A stretch of DNA of 64,000 nt from an uncultured Lachnospiraceae bacterium (GTDB lineage Bacteria; Bacillota; Clostridia; Lachnospirales; Lachnospiraceae). Below the pieces are notes generated by a model. That model was not told where the DNA came from and did no database searches. It saw only the letters and a list, made by a program, of their open reading frames with translations. The position numbers were made by a program, and so were the translations under genes. Of this stretch, positions 1 to 9,148 are shown piece by piece (position 1 is the first letter of the stretch; each line of letters opens with the position of its first letter). The stretch is taken from contig CAJUNR010000019.1 in the NCBI GenBank assembly GCA_910587765.1, forward strand, positions 22,955 through 86,954, given 5' to 3'.

Positions 1-2
1 TG

Positions 3-119
3 AACTCCACAAACGGAACCTGGGCGGATCAGGTGCAGCTCAATCCCTATGAGCTTTGTCCGCTGCGGGACGGAATGTACCTCACTTTTGCCAGCGCGGA
101 GTATGAGGTGCAGGTGTAA
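3..119 (+). CDS. C-terminal end of an FHA-domain protein (partial)
   Basis: The window opens inside an open frame that ends with TAA at 117-119; only the last 38 residues are visible. They read NSTNGTWADQV followed by a segment ending in PLRDGMYLTFASAEYEVQV, which is the end of a forkhead-associated (FHA) domain: the N-G-T turn, the later L-x-D-G and the terminal beta strand. FHA domains bind phosphothreonine peptides. In Clostridia this ending is common on DUF6382/FHA proteins, but the N-terminal part lies outside the window, so the full architecture is unknown. Confidence 0.6.
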   Translation, partial: NSTNGTWADQVQLNPYELCPLRDGMYLTFASAEYEVQV

Positions 120-317
120 CCGTTTTGCGGCAGAAACGGCTGTTCTGTCAAATGACTGTACATTCCCCGGCTCATGCCTTATAATCTTCTTATCTTTTGT
201 GTGCAGAAAGGAACCCGGAATATGAAACAGAAATTGTTGATTGTCGGTGTTCAGGCAGGACAGATGCTCCGGGTTCTCCACTGAACGGGTGTTTGGACAG
301 AAAGGAGAGATGCTGTA

Positions 318-1202
318 ATGACGGAAAAATCGGTAAAGGTTATATGTATCGGACAGGCGCTGGTAGACTGTATTGTCCGCGGAAAGGAACCTTACCGGGA
401 AAATGTGGATATTGCCGAGGAGATTATTCTGAATACCGGCGGCGACGCGCTGAATGAATCCTGCGTTCTGGAAACGCTTGGCTGCCATACGAAGCTGATC
501 TGCGGAGTCGGACAGGATCCGGCGGGAGATCTGGTTCTTAAAAAAGCCCGAAGCCACGGGGTGGACGTATCAGGGGTAGTTCAGTCGGAGCGGCTTACGA
601 CGCCGATTGCCAGTCTTACCGTTGACAAAAACGGGGGAAGAAGATCCTGCAACAGCAGGGCGACGATGCTCGACGGATTTCTCCCGGAACTGGAAGTTCC
701 GGACGGTGTCAGGGTGGTGTCGCTGGCCAGCCTGTTCCGGGCGCCTCTTGACCGGAAGGACACGGTGATCCGTCTGGTCAGGAAGGCAAAAGAGGCCGGG
801 GCGGTGGTCTGCGCGGATACGAAGATTCCCACCTTTCGGCAGATGTCGCTCTTTGATCTGTCGGAGATACTGCCTGTGATTGATTATCTGTTTCCGAATG
901 AGAAGGAGGCGCAGTATCTGACCGGGAAGAAGGATTATATGGAGATGGCGGAGGAACTTTGCCGGCGGGGGATTCAGAATGTGATCGTAAAAACCGGAAG
1001 CGAGGGCTGTACCGTCTGCGGAAGGACAAAACGCTTTCATATGCCCGCCGAGAAGGTGGAGGCGGTCGACTCCACCGGAGCGGGAGACAGTTTTGTGGCC
1101 GGCTTTATCTCCGGGATTGTGGCGGGCGATTCTCTTGAAGGATGCTGCAGCTGTGGAATCCGCTGTGCGGCGGACTGTGTACAGCGGATGGGTGCCGTTT
1201 AA
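318..1202 (+). CDS. PfkB-family carbohydrate kinase
   Basis: 294 aa, full length for a ribokinase/fructokinase-type kinase that phosphorylates a sugar with ATP in the cytoplasm. The N-terminal GQALVDCIV and the GGDALNESCVLETLG segment form the sugar-binding lid and glycine motif, and VDSTGAGDSFVAGF near the C-terminus is PfkB signature 2 with the catalytic Asp. The ATG at 318 follows GAAAGGAGAG at a good distance. It stands alone between the FHA gene and a two-component system. The substrate cannot be read from the sequence. Fructose is possible because a GH32 locus lies 10 kb downstream, but nothing links them directly. Confidence 0.85.
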   Translation: MTEKSVKVICIGQALVDCIVRGKEPYRENVDIAEEIILNTGGDALNESCVLETLGCHTKLICGVGQDPAGDLVLKKARSHGVDVSGVVQSERLTTPIASLTVDKNGGRRSCNSRATMLDGFLPELEVPDGVRVVSLASLFRAPLDRKDTVIRLVRKAKEAGAVVCADTKIPTFRQMSLFDLSEILPVIDYLFPNEKEAQYLTGKKDYMEMAEELCRRGIQNVIVKTGSEGCTVCGRTKRFHMPAEKVEAVDSTGAGDSFVAGFISGIVAGDSLEGCCSCGIRCAADCVQRMGAV

Positions 1203-1236
1203 AAATGCAGAAACAGGTTCCGTTTGCAGCATTTTT
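1201..1236 (+). terminator. Terminator after the sugar kinase
   Basis: AAAAATGC at 1201-1208 pairs with GCATTTTT at 1229-1236, with an inner AAAC/GTTT pairing. The 3' arm supplies the T-run. It lies directly at the stop codon of the kinase gene. Confidence 0.6.
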
Positions 1237-1341
1237 CCGTCCGCTCATGACAAAAACTGATTTTTCCCCCTTTTTCTGCTGATATTAAGTTACAGAAGTC
1301 TTTTCCGGTTTCAGACAGAATACAGGAAAGAAGGTGAAGCG

Positions 1342-2058
1342 ATGCTGTCGATTGCTGTCTGTGACGACGAGCTTCTGGATAGAGTGACCATTTCAGCCGG
1401 GATTCGTCTGGCGATGAAGGAACTTAACATGCCCTGCAGCATCGAGTTGTTTGCCAGCGGCCGGGAATTGCTGGATGCTTTGGGACGGTTTGATCTTATC
1501 TTTCTGGACATTCTTATGAATGGGATGGACGGTATGGAGACGGCCAGAAAATGCCGGGAACAGATGTTTGAAAATCTTCTGGTTTTTCTGTCTTCGAGCA
1601 GAAGCTATGTGTTTGATGCCTATGATGTGGAAGCATTTTCCTATTTGCTGAAGCCTGTGGAGCATGAAAAATTGAAACGCGTCTTGAAACGGGCGGCGGA
1701 AAAGATGCGGGCGGATTCCGGAGCGTATCTTGTGGTGAACAGGGAACGGAAGATGAGAAAGCTTTTCCTGGATCGGATTCAGTACTTTGAAATAAGGGGC
1801 AGAGAGATAGACGCACACGAAGAAAAGGGGATATTTACGTATTATGAGCGGATCGGAATTTTGGAAAAACAACTGGAGGGGAAAGGATTTTTCCGGTGCC
1901 ATAAGAGTTATCTGCTGAACCTGAAACATGTAGAAGCCTACAACCGGCAGGAGGCGGTCCTTGACAATGGAGAACGAGTACCCATCTCCCGACGCCGGCA
2001 TGAAGCATTCTGTCAGGAGTTTCTTGCTTATATCAGAAAAAACGGAGGAATCTCATGA
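1342..2058 (+). CDS. LytTR-family response regulator (AgrA/LytR-like)
   Basis: 238 aa. A receiver domain (about residues 1-120, acidic pocket CDDE, phospho-acceptor D56 in FDLIFLDILMN) is followed by a LytTR DNA-binding domain (about 135-235; FFRCHKSYLLNLKHVE is typical). It acts as a cytoplasmic transcription factor. The ATG at 1342 follows AAGAAGGTGAAGC. It overlaps the next gene, a GHKL histidine kinase, by 4 nt, so the two form one operon and a cognate pair. Such pairs often sense peptides, but no autoinducer peptide gene is visible beside it. Confidence 0.9.
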   Translation: MLSIAVCDDELLDRVTISAGIRLAMKELNMPCSIELFASGRELLDALGRFDLIFLDILMNGMDGMETARKCREQMFENLLVFLSSSRSYVFDAYDVEAFSYLLKPVEHEKLKRVLKRAAEKMRADSGAYLVVNRERKMRKLFLDRIQYFEIRGREIDAHEEKGIFTYYERIGILEKQLEGKGFFRCHKSYLLNLKHVEAYNRQEAVLDNGERVPISRRRHEAFCQEFLAYIRKNGGIS

Positions 2059-3437
2059 AGATGGCGACAGACAGTCCGGATGTACTTTTGTCTCTTATAT
2101 GTGAACTTGGATACGTCTGGTGTGCTTCCCGTTTTTTGAGGAGACAGTTGCATGGAAGCAGTCTGGAAAGTACAGGTTTTGCCGGATTTTTCTTCTTCGG
2201 GCGTGGAATTTTGATGTGGTTTCTGGAACGCAGCAAAGTTCCGTATATTCTTTACGCACTCGGCCATCATCTGCTGACTTTTATTCTGGTGATGGCATGG
2301 TTCCGGGAAAAAAGAGGGAAGAAGCTGTTGGCGGCTGTTCTGCTGGAAACGATGACCCGGCTTATATGGAACTTCAGCGAATCGTTCTGGTCCTGTGCCG
2401 GGCTTATCCTGTTTCACAGAGTGACCGGCGGACGGCAGATTACCGTCAGCATATGGACAGACAGAGTGATTGTGCTGCTGACCTGCACTGCAGGAGTCAC
2501 GGCTGTAGTCCGGTTGTCGGAACTTCTTGTACCGGTGCTGGAAGATAAGAGAGAAAGCTGGTATCATTTCCTGACGGTTCCTCTTGGATGCATAACGCTG
2601 CTTATGGATGTGGCGGACTGGGCTGCCAGCAACGGGATTCTGGTACAGGCCTGGGGGCGGTATGGATTGTATGAGAACCAACTGTTCAGTCATGGGGCCA
2701 TGTGCCTGTTCAGCGGACTCGCGATGGTGTCGTCCGGGTTCTTTGTGTTTGGGATGGAGCGGATCGACAGGGAAGAGAGGCTCAGGGAACAGTACTGCTC
2801 TCAAGTGGCGTACTATCAAATGCTGGAAGAGCAGTACAGCCGAATGGAACGTCTGCGTCATGATATGAAAAATCATATGATTGCGCTGAATCATCTGGTA
2901 CAGAAACAAAAGTGGGAACAAACGGCTGATTACGTCAGGGAGATGAAAAAAGCCGGGTGTGTGGAAGAAGGAGAGGAAGCTACAGGAAGTCTGGTAATGG
3001 ATGCGCTTCTTTATCACAAAAGGCAGCAGGCAGAGGGGCGGGGAATCTGCTGGGAGTGTGATGCCAGGCTGCCGGCCGATACGCCGGTGAGAGAGATCGA
3101 TCTTTGTATCATAGCAGGAAATATGCTGGACAATGCGGTGGAAGCCTGTGCAAGACTTCAGGAAAAAAGTGCGGAGCAGCCGTTTATCCATATATATATG
3201 GGGAACGTAAAGAGATGCCTTCTTCTGGAGGTTCAGAACAGTACCGATTTGCCGGAAGGGGAGGAGATTGACCGGAGCAGAAAAGAAGATGCAAAAAGGC
3301 ATGGGCTGGGGCTTTCCAATATCAGAGCTGCCGCGGCCCGTTATCATGGAACGGTACATGTGGAGATCGAAAAAGGAGTTTTTGTCGCCTCGGTGCTTCT
3401 GCCGCTGTGTCAGGAGACATCCGCCGGCCGGATATGA
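2055..3437 (+). CDS. GHKL sensor histidine kinase (AgrC-like)
   Basis: 460 aa membrane kinase. The N-terminal half is hydrophobic with several predicted membrane helices (residues about 5-240). A dimerisation segment RLRHDMKNHMIALNHLVQ carries the phospho-histidine. The GHKL ATPase domain has the N box NMLDNAVEACARL and the G box GLGLSNIRAAA. The start overlaps the stop of the LytTR regulator (ATGA), preceded by GGAGGAATCTC. Role: sensor partner of the upstream regulator. The ligand is unknown. Confidence 0.9.
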   Translation: MKMATDSPDVLLSLICELGYVWCASRFLRRQLHGSSLESTGFAGFFFFGRGILMWFLERSKVPYILYALGHHLLTFILVMAWFREKRGKKLLAAVLLETMTRLIWNFSESFWSCAGLILFHRVTGGRQITVSIWTDRVIVLLTCTAGVTAVVRLSELLVPVLEDKRESWYHFLTVPLGCITLLMDVADWAASNGILVQAWGRYGLYENQLFSHGAMCLFSGLAMVSSGFFVFGMERIDREERLREQYCSQVAYYQMLEEQYSRMERLRHDMKNHMIALNHLVQKQKWEQTADYVREMKKAGCVEEGEEATGSLVMDALLYHKRQQAEGRGICWECDARLPADTPVREIDLCIIAGNMLDNAVEACARLQEKSAEQPFIHIYMGNVKRCLLLEVQNSTDLPEGEEIDRSRKEDAKRHGLGLSNIRAAAARYHGTVHVEIEKGVFVASVLLPLCQETSAGRI

Positions 3438-3566
3438 CAGAAAAAAATCCATTTATATCATTCTGATAAACCTGCTGATAAACCTGCCGAAATTTCCGAT
3501 AAGAGGCAAAGAATCTGCTGAATGCAGTGTTTGCCGAAGACATATCCAGGAAAAGGAGGTTTCAGT

Positions 3567-4058
3567 ATGAATGTGAAAACGATGGAGGGTCTGGCAGGGG
3601 CCAGTACCAGTATCGGTATGATCGCGACTCCCATGAGTGTGGCAGAAGAGGCGGAGCGCAAAGGAGATACGGACAAGATGCAGAGAGCGCTCGGCTATGC
3701 GGCCGGACTGATCAACCAGGCGGATGAGTACGGCGGGAAAACCAGTGAGGGCATGAAGCTGGATGCAAAAGAGGCGAAGGAGCAGGAGAAGCTCAGGCAG
3801 GAAAAGCTTGTGGAAGCAAGGAAAGAAGAACGGGAAGAGCAGGAGGAACGGATAGAAGAGGGAAGACAGGAAGGAGCGAGAACCGATTCCGTAGAGATCA
3901 GCGAGGAAGGAAGAGAGCTGGCGGCCGGAGGGACGCAGCCGGCCACACCGGCAGATCCGGATTGCGGAAGCGGTGCGCCGGATATAACCTATGACAGTTC
4001 CGGGATGCCTGCGGAGGCAGTGCAGGCGGCCGGAGAAACTATTGATATGAAAGTATAA
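3567..4058 (+). CDS. Hypothetical charged, coiled-coil protein
   Basis: 163 aa. I chose the ATG at 3567 because AAAAGGAGG lies 7 nt before it; the longer frame from 3522 has no ribosome-binding site. The N-terminus is apolar and Gly/Met-rich, residues about 55-115 are a Glu/Lys/Arg-rich coiled coil, and the tail is Pro/Gly/Asp-rich. The stretch DSVEISEEGRELA resembles tails of small clostridial surface or flagellar proteins, but no flagellar gene is nearby. No signal peptide is visible. Function unknown. Confidence 0.65.
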   Translation: MNVKTMEGLAGASTSIGMIATPMSVAEEAERKGDTDKMQRALGYAAGLINQADEYGGKTSEGMKLDAKEAKEQEKLRQEKLVEARKEEREEQEERIEEGRQEGARTDSVEISEEGRELAAGGTQPATPADPDCGSGAPDITYDSSGMPAEAVQAAGETIDMKV

Positions 4059-4080
4059 GAAAAGCTCATACGAAGTCAAA

Positions 4081-4109
4081 GGGGCGTCTGCATAATCCGC
4101 AGGCGCTCC
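4081..4109. terminator. Hairpin between convergent genes
   Basis: GGGGCGTCTGC at 4081-4091 pairs over 11 bp (two G-U pairs) with GCAGGCGCTCC at 4099-4109 around a 7-nt loop, followed by a short TTT. It lies between the ends of two convergent genes and could serve both. Confidence 0.5.
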
Positions 4110-4185
4110 TTTGGCGGTTCTGCAGCAAAGGCAGAGCCGGAAGAGGCAAAAAGCGATGATACAATACCGGTTTGAAGGGCAGGGA

Positions 4186-4917
4186 TTATTCGCCGCAATA
4201 CAGATATTTGATATATTCGATCACCATATCCGTTCGCGGAGTATTATTTATTACACCGAGATACACGTCACCGTCAAAACCGGCTTTTTCAAAAAGCCCT
4301 TTTTGCGGCAGCAGAAGTCCCATGGAACAGGTTTTCGGTATGGCTTCCCGGGACGGCGGCTGGACAGTCGGCGTGCCGTCCGTATCATTTTCCTGTATGG
4401 CCGTGTTGGTCACAAGGTATGGAATCCATTCCGCAGCGGTTTCGACATCCTGGTTCTGAAGCAGTTCATCCAGATTATAAAAATATCCGTTATGTGAAAG
4501 CAAATTAAAGGTTTTTTGGTTCATGAGCAGGATATCGAGCTGTTCGCTGTCGATGGAAGCAAGTATTTTGATGCGGGATGCGTAGGCGTATTCACGGTTG
4601 GGATCGTCGGGATCCTCTGTAAGGTATAAGCCCGTATACAGTTTCAGTTCTGTTCTGGAAGGATTGGCATCCATGAAATCCAGGAACCCACGGCTCAATT
4701 CGGAGACAAGCGGCTCGCCTGCGGAAACATTTACAAGACCGGCGTACAGCAGGGTGTCTTTTCTGGTAAAATGTCCGTATACCATATAGCCGATGATATA
4801 CAAAAAGATCAGGCAGACTGCAATCGGCAGTTTGTAATAGTCCAGGATATATTGTATTTTCTGCTTTCCGTGAAGATTCTTCCAGTGGTTTTTGATGGTG
4901 GAATCAGTTGTCTGCAT
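4186..4917 (-). CDS. Hypothetical membrane-anchored protein
   Basis: 243 aa. A cytoplasmic N-terminus with HWKNLHGKQKIQYILDYYK is followed by one membrane helix (about residues 33-52, PIAVCLIFLYIIGYMVYG), and the rest is predicted outside the cell. The exported part resembles a substrate-binding-protein fold in outline (DILLMNQKTFNLLSHNGYF) but I recognise no named family. It sits just downstream of the DUF624 gene and of the LacI regulator in the same direction, so it may be part of the sugar-uptake locus. Confidence 0.65.
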   Translation of the reverse strand: MQTTDSTIKNHWKNLHGKQKIQYILDYYKLPIAVCLIFLYIIGYMVYGHFTRKDTLLYAGLVNVSAGEPLVSELSRGFLDFMDANPSRTELKLYTGLYLTEDPDDPNREYAYASRIKILASIDSEQLDILLMNQKTFNLLSHNGYFYNLDELLQNQDVETAAEWIPYLVTNTAIQENDTDGTPTVQPPSREAIPKTCSMGLLLPQKGLFEKAGFDGDVYLGVINNTPRTDMVIEYIKYLYCGE

Positions 4918-5009
4918 GTTTATAAAAACATCCTTTTCAGAGATCTGGTATTTGGCGGCGGCAAAGGAGCAGGGAAGGAAACGCGTTCCTGTCCGGAGCT
5001 TTTTGCCAT

Positions 5010-5663
5010 TCAGAATGGCTGCGCTTCAGAAGCCGTGTCCGGGCGCTTTCCGGTCTTCTCCTGGCAGAGCTGCAGGATGTTGGACAACAGGAAGGAACAA
5101 AGCAGTGCGCAAAGTCCCTCTCCGAAGATGACAGCCGGAGTAAAGATGCGGATGACAACCAGAAGCATAACGAAATAAACGGTTGCCATCAATATGGTGC
5201 AGAACAGAAAACGGATGCCGATAAACAGCGCGTTTTTAAACATGGCGCCGGTAGTGTTGTCAAATCTTGCAAGAAGAGGGAAGATATACATCAGGATGAC
5301 GGCATAGGCAGCCGCGGCGACGCAGAATACGGCGGTGCAGAGCGTCCAGAACAGATTCTCAAACCGCATATGATACAGCACATATCCGTCCACGCCGAGA
5401 ACGATTCCCAGGGCAAGCAGGATCAGCCATATGAGAGTGCCCTGCCTGAAATTTTCTCTGAAAGAGCGGAAAAATGCCTTTGTGATATTCCCTTCCTCAT
5501 TCTTTGACATTTTTAATGTGACATAGAAAAGCGCGGTGGTGGATGCGCCGATGGTGATTATGGGAATAGAACAGATAAACCATAAAATGTTCAGATAGAC
5601 ACTGTATACGATTTTGTTGATAAACTGCAGGACGGGGCCGTCCAGATTGAATAAATCAGTCAT
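5010..5663 (-). CDS. DUF624 (YesL-like) membrane protein
   Basis: 217 aa with about five or six hydrophobic helices. The opening LFNLDGPVLQFINKIVYSVY and the following NILWFICSIPIITIGASTTA are characteristic of DUF624/YesL. These proteins accompany LplABC/YtcP-type oligosaccharide ABC transporters, and one lies 1.6 kb away here; their exact role is not established. The start follows AAGGAGGAACATT. Confidence 0.88.
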   Translation of the reverse strand: MTDLFNLDGPVLQFINKIVYSVYLNILWFICSIPIITIGASTTALFYVTLKMSKNEEGNITKAFFRSFRENFRQGTLIWLILLALGIVLGVDGYVLYHMRFENLFWTLCTAVFCVAAAAYAVILMYIFPLLARFDNTTGAMFKNALFIGIRFLFCTILMATVYFVMLLVVIRIFTPAVIFGEGLCALLCSFLLSNILQLCQEKTGKRPDTASEAQPF

Positions 5664-5737
5664 AATGTTCCTCCTTGGACAAGATGAGATGGCGGCGGGT
5701 ATGCTCGCCTGTGGCTGCGGCGCGGGCGGTAAAAGAA

Positions 5738-6808
5738 TCAGTCTTCTGTGGATTCCCGGTAGACCAGGTCCGTCTCCGTATGCATAGTGCGGTAATTCAG
5801 AGAAGGCTCATTGATGCGGGACATCAGCAGATTGACCGCCGAAAATCCCATGATCTGGCTGTGGATATGGATGGTTGTAAGGGAAGGTGTTACAATCTTT
5901 GATTCGGGAGAATCGTCAAACCCGCACAGCCATACATCCTCCGGAACCGAATGGCCGGATTTTTTCAGTACCTGAAGAGCATCCAGCGCTACAAAATCGT
6001 TGGCGCATACAAAAATCTCCGGCAGGCGGGGGAGCCTTTGGAAGCTTTCCGCCAGATACTCCTGATAATCTTCCGAAGACGGGTTGCGGACGCCTTCTTT
6101 GTTCCGTATGATGCAGTATTCTTCCGGACAGTCGAGTCCGGTCAGATACATGGCGTTCCGATAGGCCATATACCGCTCGAAGAAGGACAGGCAGTGCATG
6201 GATTCGCCGATAAATCCGATCCGGGTCTTCCCTCTCCTGGCCATCTCCCCTATGAGAGAGCAGATGCCGGACTGGTTATCCATACACAGAATGTCTGCCT
6301 GCAGAGGGTCTTTCAGGCAGATCACCGGCGCGTCCACGAATAACACCGGCAGCCCCAGGCTGCAGAGCATCTGATCATATTCATAATGAAACATTTCGAT
6401 ACAGAGGATACCGGCGGTCCGTTCCCGGGAAAAAGAGGCGGGGAGTTTCATGCCGTCCTGTTCTTCCGTGAGGATTCGGTGCATGGTGAGGCTGTACCCA
6501 AGGCTTGCCAGTTCCTTCTGGAATTTATCCAGCATAACCATTGCGAAATGGTTTCCTCCTACAAAATTCGTGAGAAATACCGCGATTTCATTTTTTTCTT
6601 TTGGCGTGGGAACGGAAAGCACGGAACTTCCCGGGGCGGCGGCCGTTACATAGGAAAACTGTTTGTAACCCATCTCCACCGCTTTTTTTAACACCTTGTC
6701 CCGGGTGGCGTCTGCCAGGATACCGGTGTTGTTGATGGCCTTTGAGACGGTATTGCGGGAAATACCAAGCTCATCGGCTATGTCCTGAATCGTAACTCTT
6801 GCGCCCAT
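5738..6808 (-). CDS. LacI-family transcriptional regulator
   Basis: 356 aa. The N-terminal HTH (TIQDIADELGISRNTVSKAI) and hinge are followed by a periplasmic-binding-protein-like effector domain (about residues 70-350). It is divergent from the ABC transporter/GH32 operon across a 416-bp gap, so it most likely represses that operon until a sugar binds. The start follows AAGAGGAGGCGTAT. The effector is presumably fructose, sucrose or an oligofructoside, inferred from GH32. Confidence 0.9.
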   Translation of the reverse strand: MGARVTIQDIADELGISRNTVSKAINNTGILADATRDKVLKKAVEMGYKQFSYVTAAAPGSSVLSVPTPKEKNEIAVFLTNFVGGNHFAMVMLDKFQKELASLGYSLTMHRILTEEQDGMKLPASFSRERTAGILCIEMFHYEYDQMLCSLGLPVLFVDAPVICLKDPLQADILCMDNQSGICSLIGEMARRGKTRIGFIGESMHCLSFFERYMAYRNAMYLTGLDCPEEYCIIRNKEGVRNPSSEDYQEYLAESFQRLPRLPEIFVCANDFVALDALQVLKKSGHSVPEDVWLCGFDDSPESKIVTPSLTTIHIHSQIMGFSAVNLLMSRINEPSLNYRTMHTETDLVYRESTED

Positions 6809-7224
6809 ATACGCCTCCTCTTTTCTTTTTTACAAAATCCTTTTACACATGTGACAGTCTGTGAATGTTTGTTTTGTCATTGTTTTGTGATGGTTATATT
6901 ATAATGCACAAATCAAAATGTGTCAAATGTAAAAATATAAATTTTTAAAAGAATAATTCAGGTAAAAACAACAGACATGGAATTTGTCTAAAGAGTACAG
7001 AAGGATTCAAATGTAAAAATAATAATGTGCAAATAGCAAATAAAACTATTGACTTAATGTAAAAAAAGTGATATAAAGATACTATACAAATCTCGAAAAT
7101 GTAAAATTATATATTTTGTATATGCACAAATCTGAAAAAGAAAGGAGAATCAGAAATACTGTACATAGGATACAGACGAAACAGCGTGCAGAAAACGGAG
7201 GGATTTGAGAGAAAGGAGGAAGTT
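6809..7224. promoter_or_regulatory. Divergent AT-rich regulatory region of the GH32 locus
   Basis: 416 bp without a gene and very AT-rich. The 11-mer ATGCACAAATC occurs twice in the same orientation, at 6904-6914 and 7132-7142, bracketing the predicted promoter. The motif AATGTAAAA also recurs several times. These are candidate sites for the divergent LacI regulator; no perfect palindrome of LacI type is visible. Confidence 0.45.
7049..7077 (+). promoter_or_regulatory. Sigma-A promoter of the sugar ABC/GH32 operon
   Basis: TTGACT at 7049-7054, a 17-bp spacer, and TATAAA at 7072-7077. It lies about 150 bp before the first permease gene and between the two ATGCACAAATC repeats. Confidence 0.65.
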
Positions 7225-8175
7225 ATGACAATGAATTCAAAAACGGTTTCGGCCAAAGGACAGGGAAGCAAAGACAGAGGATTTCATAATACCATGGTCT
7301 ACGTCAGACAGCACTGGCAGCTCTATCTGATCTTTCTGATGCCCGCATTTTTACTGACAATGATTTTCAAGTACGCGCCCATGAGCGGTATACTGATCGC
7401 CTTTCAGGATTACAATCCGTTCAAGGGCGTCTCCGGAAGCGAATGGGTGGGATTCAAGCATTTTACGAGGTTTCTGTCCTCCCCGGACTTTATGAGATAC
7501 CTGATCAATACATTGAAGCTGAGCGTGTACAGCCTGCTGTGGGGCTTTCCGGTTCCGATCATTCTGGCGCTTCTGCTGAACCGGATCCAGAGTTCGGGGA
7601 TCAAGAAGAAGATTCAGCTGGTGCTTTATCTTCCGAATTTTGTGTCGGTAATCGTGCTCTGTGGTATCGTGCGGATCTTTCTGTCCGTGACCGGACCGGT
7701 GAACCTGCTGCTGGGAACGGATATGAACTTTATGACCATGCCGGAGGCGTTCCGCTCCATCTATATTATCAGCGGAATCTGGCAGGGAGCAGGCTGGGCG
7801 TCCATCATGTATACGGCATCCCTGTCCAATGCGAGCCAGGAGCTCCGGGAGGCTGCGGTTATGGACGGCGCGAATATCCTGCAGCAGATCCGGGCGGTGG
7901 AGTGGCCGGCGATCAAGGATATGGTCGTAATCCAGTTCATCCTCCAGGCCGGAAATATCATGAGCATCGGATTTGAAAAAGCCTACGCCCTGCAGACGGA
8001 TCTGAACCTTCCGGCGTCGGAGATCATCGCGACCTATGTATACCGGAAAGGTCTGATCGACGGCGATTACAGCTTTTCAACCGCCGTGGGCTTGTTCAAT
8101 ACCGTAATCAATGTCATACTTCTGCTTGCCGTAAATAAGATCGTGGCGAAGATGAATGACGGACAGGGAATCTAG
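7225..8175 (+). CDS. Carbohydrate ABC transporter permease (LplB-like)
   Basis: 316 aa from the ATG at 7225, chosen for the AAAGGAGG 5 nt upstream over the frame start at 7186. Six membrane helices. The EAA loop reads ELREAAVMDGANILQQIRAVEWPAI and is the docking site for the ATPase. The N-terminus QLYLIFLMPAFLLTMIFKYAP and PMSGILIAFQDYNPFKG are typical of the LplB group for oligosaccharides. It pairs with the next permease. No ATPase gene is present, so a shared MsmX-type ATPase elsewhere is expected. Confidence 0.92.
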   Translation: MTMNSKTVSAKGQGSKDRGFHNTMVYVRQHWQLYLIFLMPAFLLTMIFKYAPMSGILIAFQDYNPFKGVSGSEWVGFKHFTRFLSSPDFMRYLINTLKLSVYSLLWGFPVPIILALLLNRIQSSGIKKKIQLVLYLPNFVSVIVLCGIVRIFLSVTGPVNLLLGTDMNFMTMPEAFRSIYIISGIWQGAGWASIMYTASLSNASQELREAAVMDGANILQQIRAVEWPAIKDMVVIQFILQAGNIMSIGFEKAYALQTDLNLPASEIIATYVYRKGLIDGDYSFSTAVGLFNTVINVILLLAVNKIVAKMNDGQGI

Positions 8176-8190
8176 GGAGGTGTACGCAAA

Positions 8191-9093
8191 ATGAAAAAGA
8201 AAAAGAGCGCATTTGCAAAATATTCGAGACAGGATAAGGTGCTGCTGACCATCGGATATGTGCTGTTGGGACTGTTCGTTATCGCGATCATTGTACCGAT
8301 GATCTATATTGTGGTCGCGTCCTTCATGGACCCCATCACCCTGCAGAATAAGGGAATTACCTTTGACTTCAGCAAATGGACGACGACGGCCTATGAACGG
8401 GTTATGACCAACAGTCAGATCTGGATCGGCTTTAAAAACGCGGTGCTTTACTCGGTCCTGTTTACCGTTGTCTCCGTGACCGTGACGCTTCTGGCGGCCT
8501 ATCCCCTGTCAAGGGCGGATTTCCGGGGAAAAGGATTTTTCAATGTGATTTTCATGATCACCATGTTTTTCGGGGGCGGACTGATTCCGACTTATTTGAT
8601 CGTGAGTAACCTGGGACTGGTGGACAGCATGTGGGCGGTGATCCTTCCGGGCGCGTTCAGCGTCTGGAATATGACGATTGCAAGAACCTATTACCGGGGT
8701 ATTCCGCAGGAGCTTCGGGAGGCGGCGGATGTGGACGGCGCCAGCGAGCTGACCTTTTTCTTCAAGATTCTGCTTCCCGTCTGTACGCCGGTCATCGCGG
8801 TGCTGACTCTGTGGCAGTTTGTGGCCATGTGGAACAGCTACTTTGACGCTATGATTTATCTGAACGATTCTGCCAAACAGCCCCTTCAGCTGGTGCTGCG
8901 CTCCATCCTGATCCAGAATCAGCCGGAATCCGGGATGATCGCTGACATGCAGAGTACGGCGGCGCGCGCACAGCTGGCGGAGCTTCTGAAATATGCAACC
9001 ATTATCATTTCCAGTCTGCCGCTTCTGATCATGTATCCGTTCTTCCAGAAATATTTTGACAGCGGAATCATGGCCGGAGCGGTCAAGGGATAA
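8191..9093 (+). CDS. Carbohydrate ABC transporter permease (YtcP/LplC-like)
   Basis: 300 aa, six membrane helices, EAA loop ELREAADVDGASELTFFFKI, C-terminal YPFFQKYFDSGIMAGAVKG typical of the LplC/YtcP group. It starts 15 nt after the first permease behind GGGAGGTGTACGCAAA. It is the second half of the membrane channel for an oligosaccharide, probably a fructan or sucrose-related sugar judged from the GH32 gene downstream. Confidence 0.92.
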   Translation: MKKKKSAFAKYSRQDKVLLTIGYVLLGLFVIAIIVPMIYIVVASFMDPITLQNKGITFDFSKWTTTAYERVMTNSQIWIGFKNAVLYSVLFTVVSVTVTLLAAYPLSRADFRGKGFFNVIFMITMFFGGGLIPTYLIVSNLGLVDSMWAVILPGAFSVWNMTIARTYYRGIPQELREAADVDGASELTFFFKILLPVCTPVIAVLTLWQFVAMWNSYFDAMIYLNDSAKQPLQLVLRSILIQNQPESGMIADMQSTAARAQLAELLKYATIIISSLPLLIMYPFFQKYFDSGIMAGAVKG

Positions 9094-9148
9094 CAGGAAT
9101 GATTACTGAAATGGTGGCAGGCCATAACAATGAGAAGGAGGCAGAGGA

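Noticed and set aside
3467..3502. Possible sigma-28 (flagellar) promoter, TAAA plus CCGATAA, before the charged protein gene
   Set aside because: Spacing between TAAA (3479-3482) and TCCGATAA is 12 nt, too short for the usual 14-16, and no flagellar genes are near.
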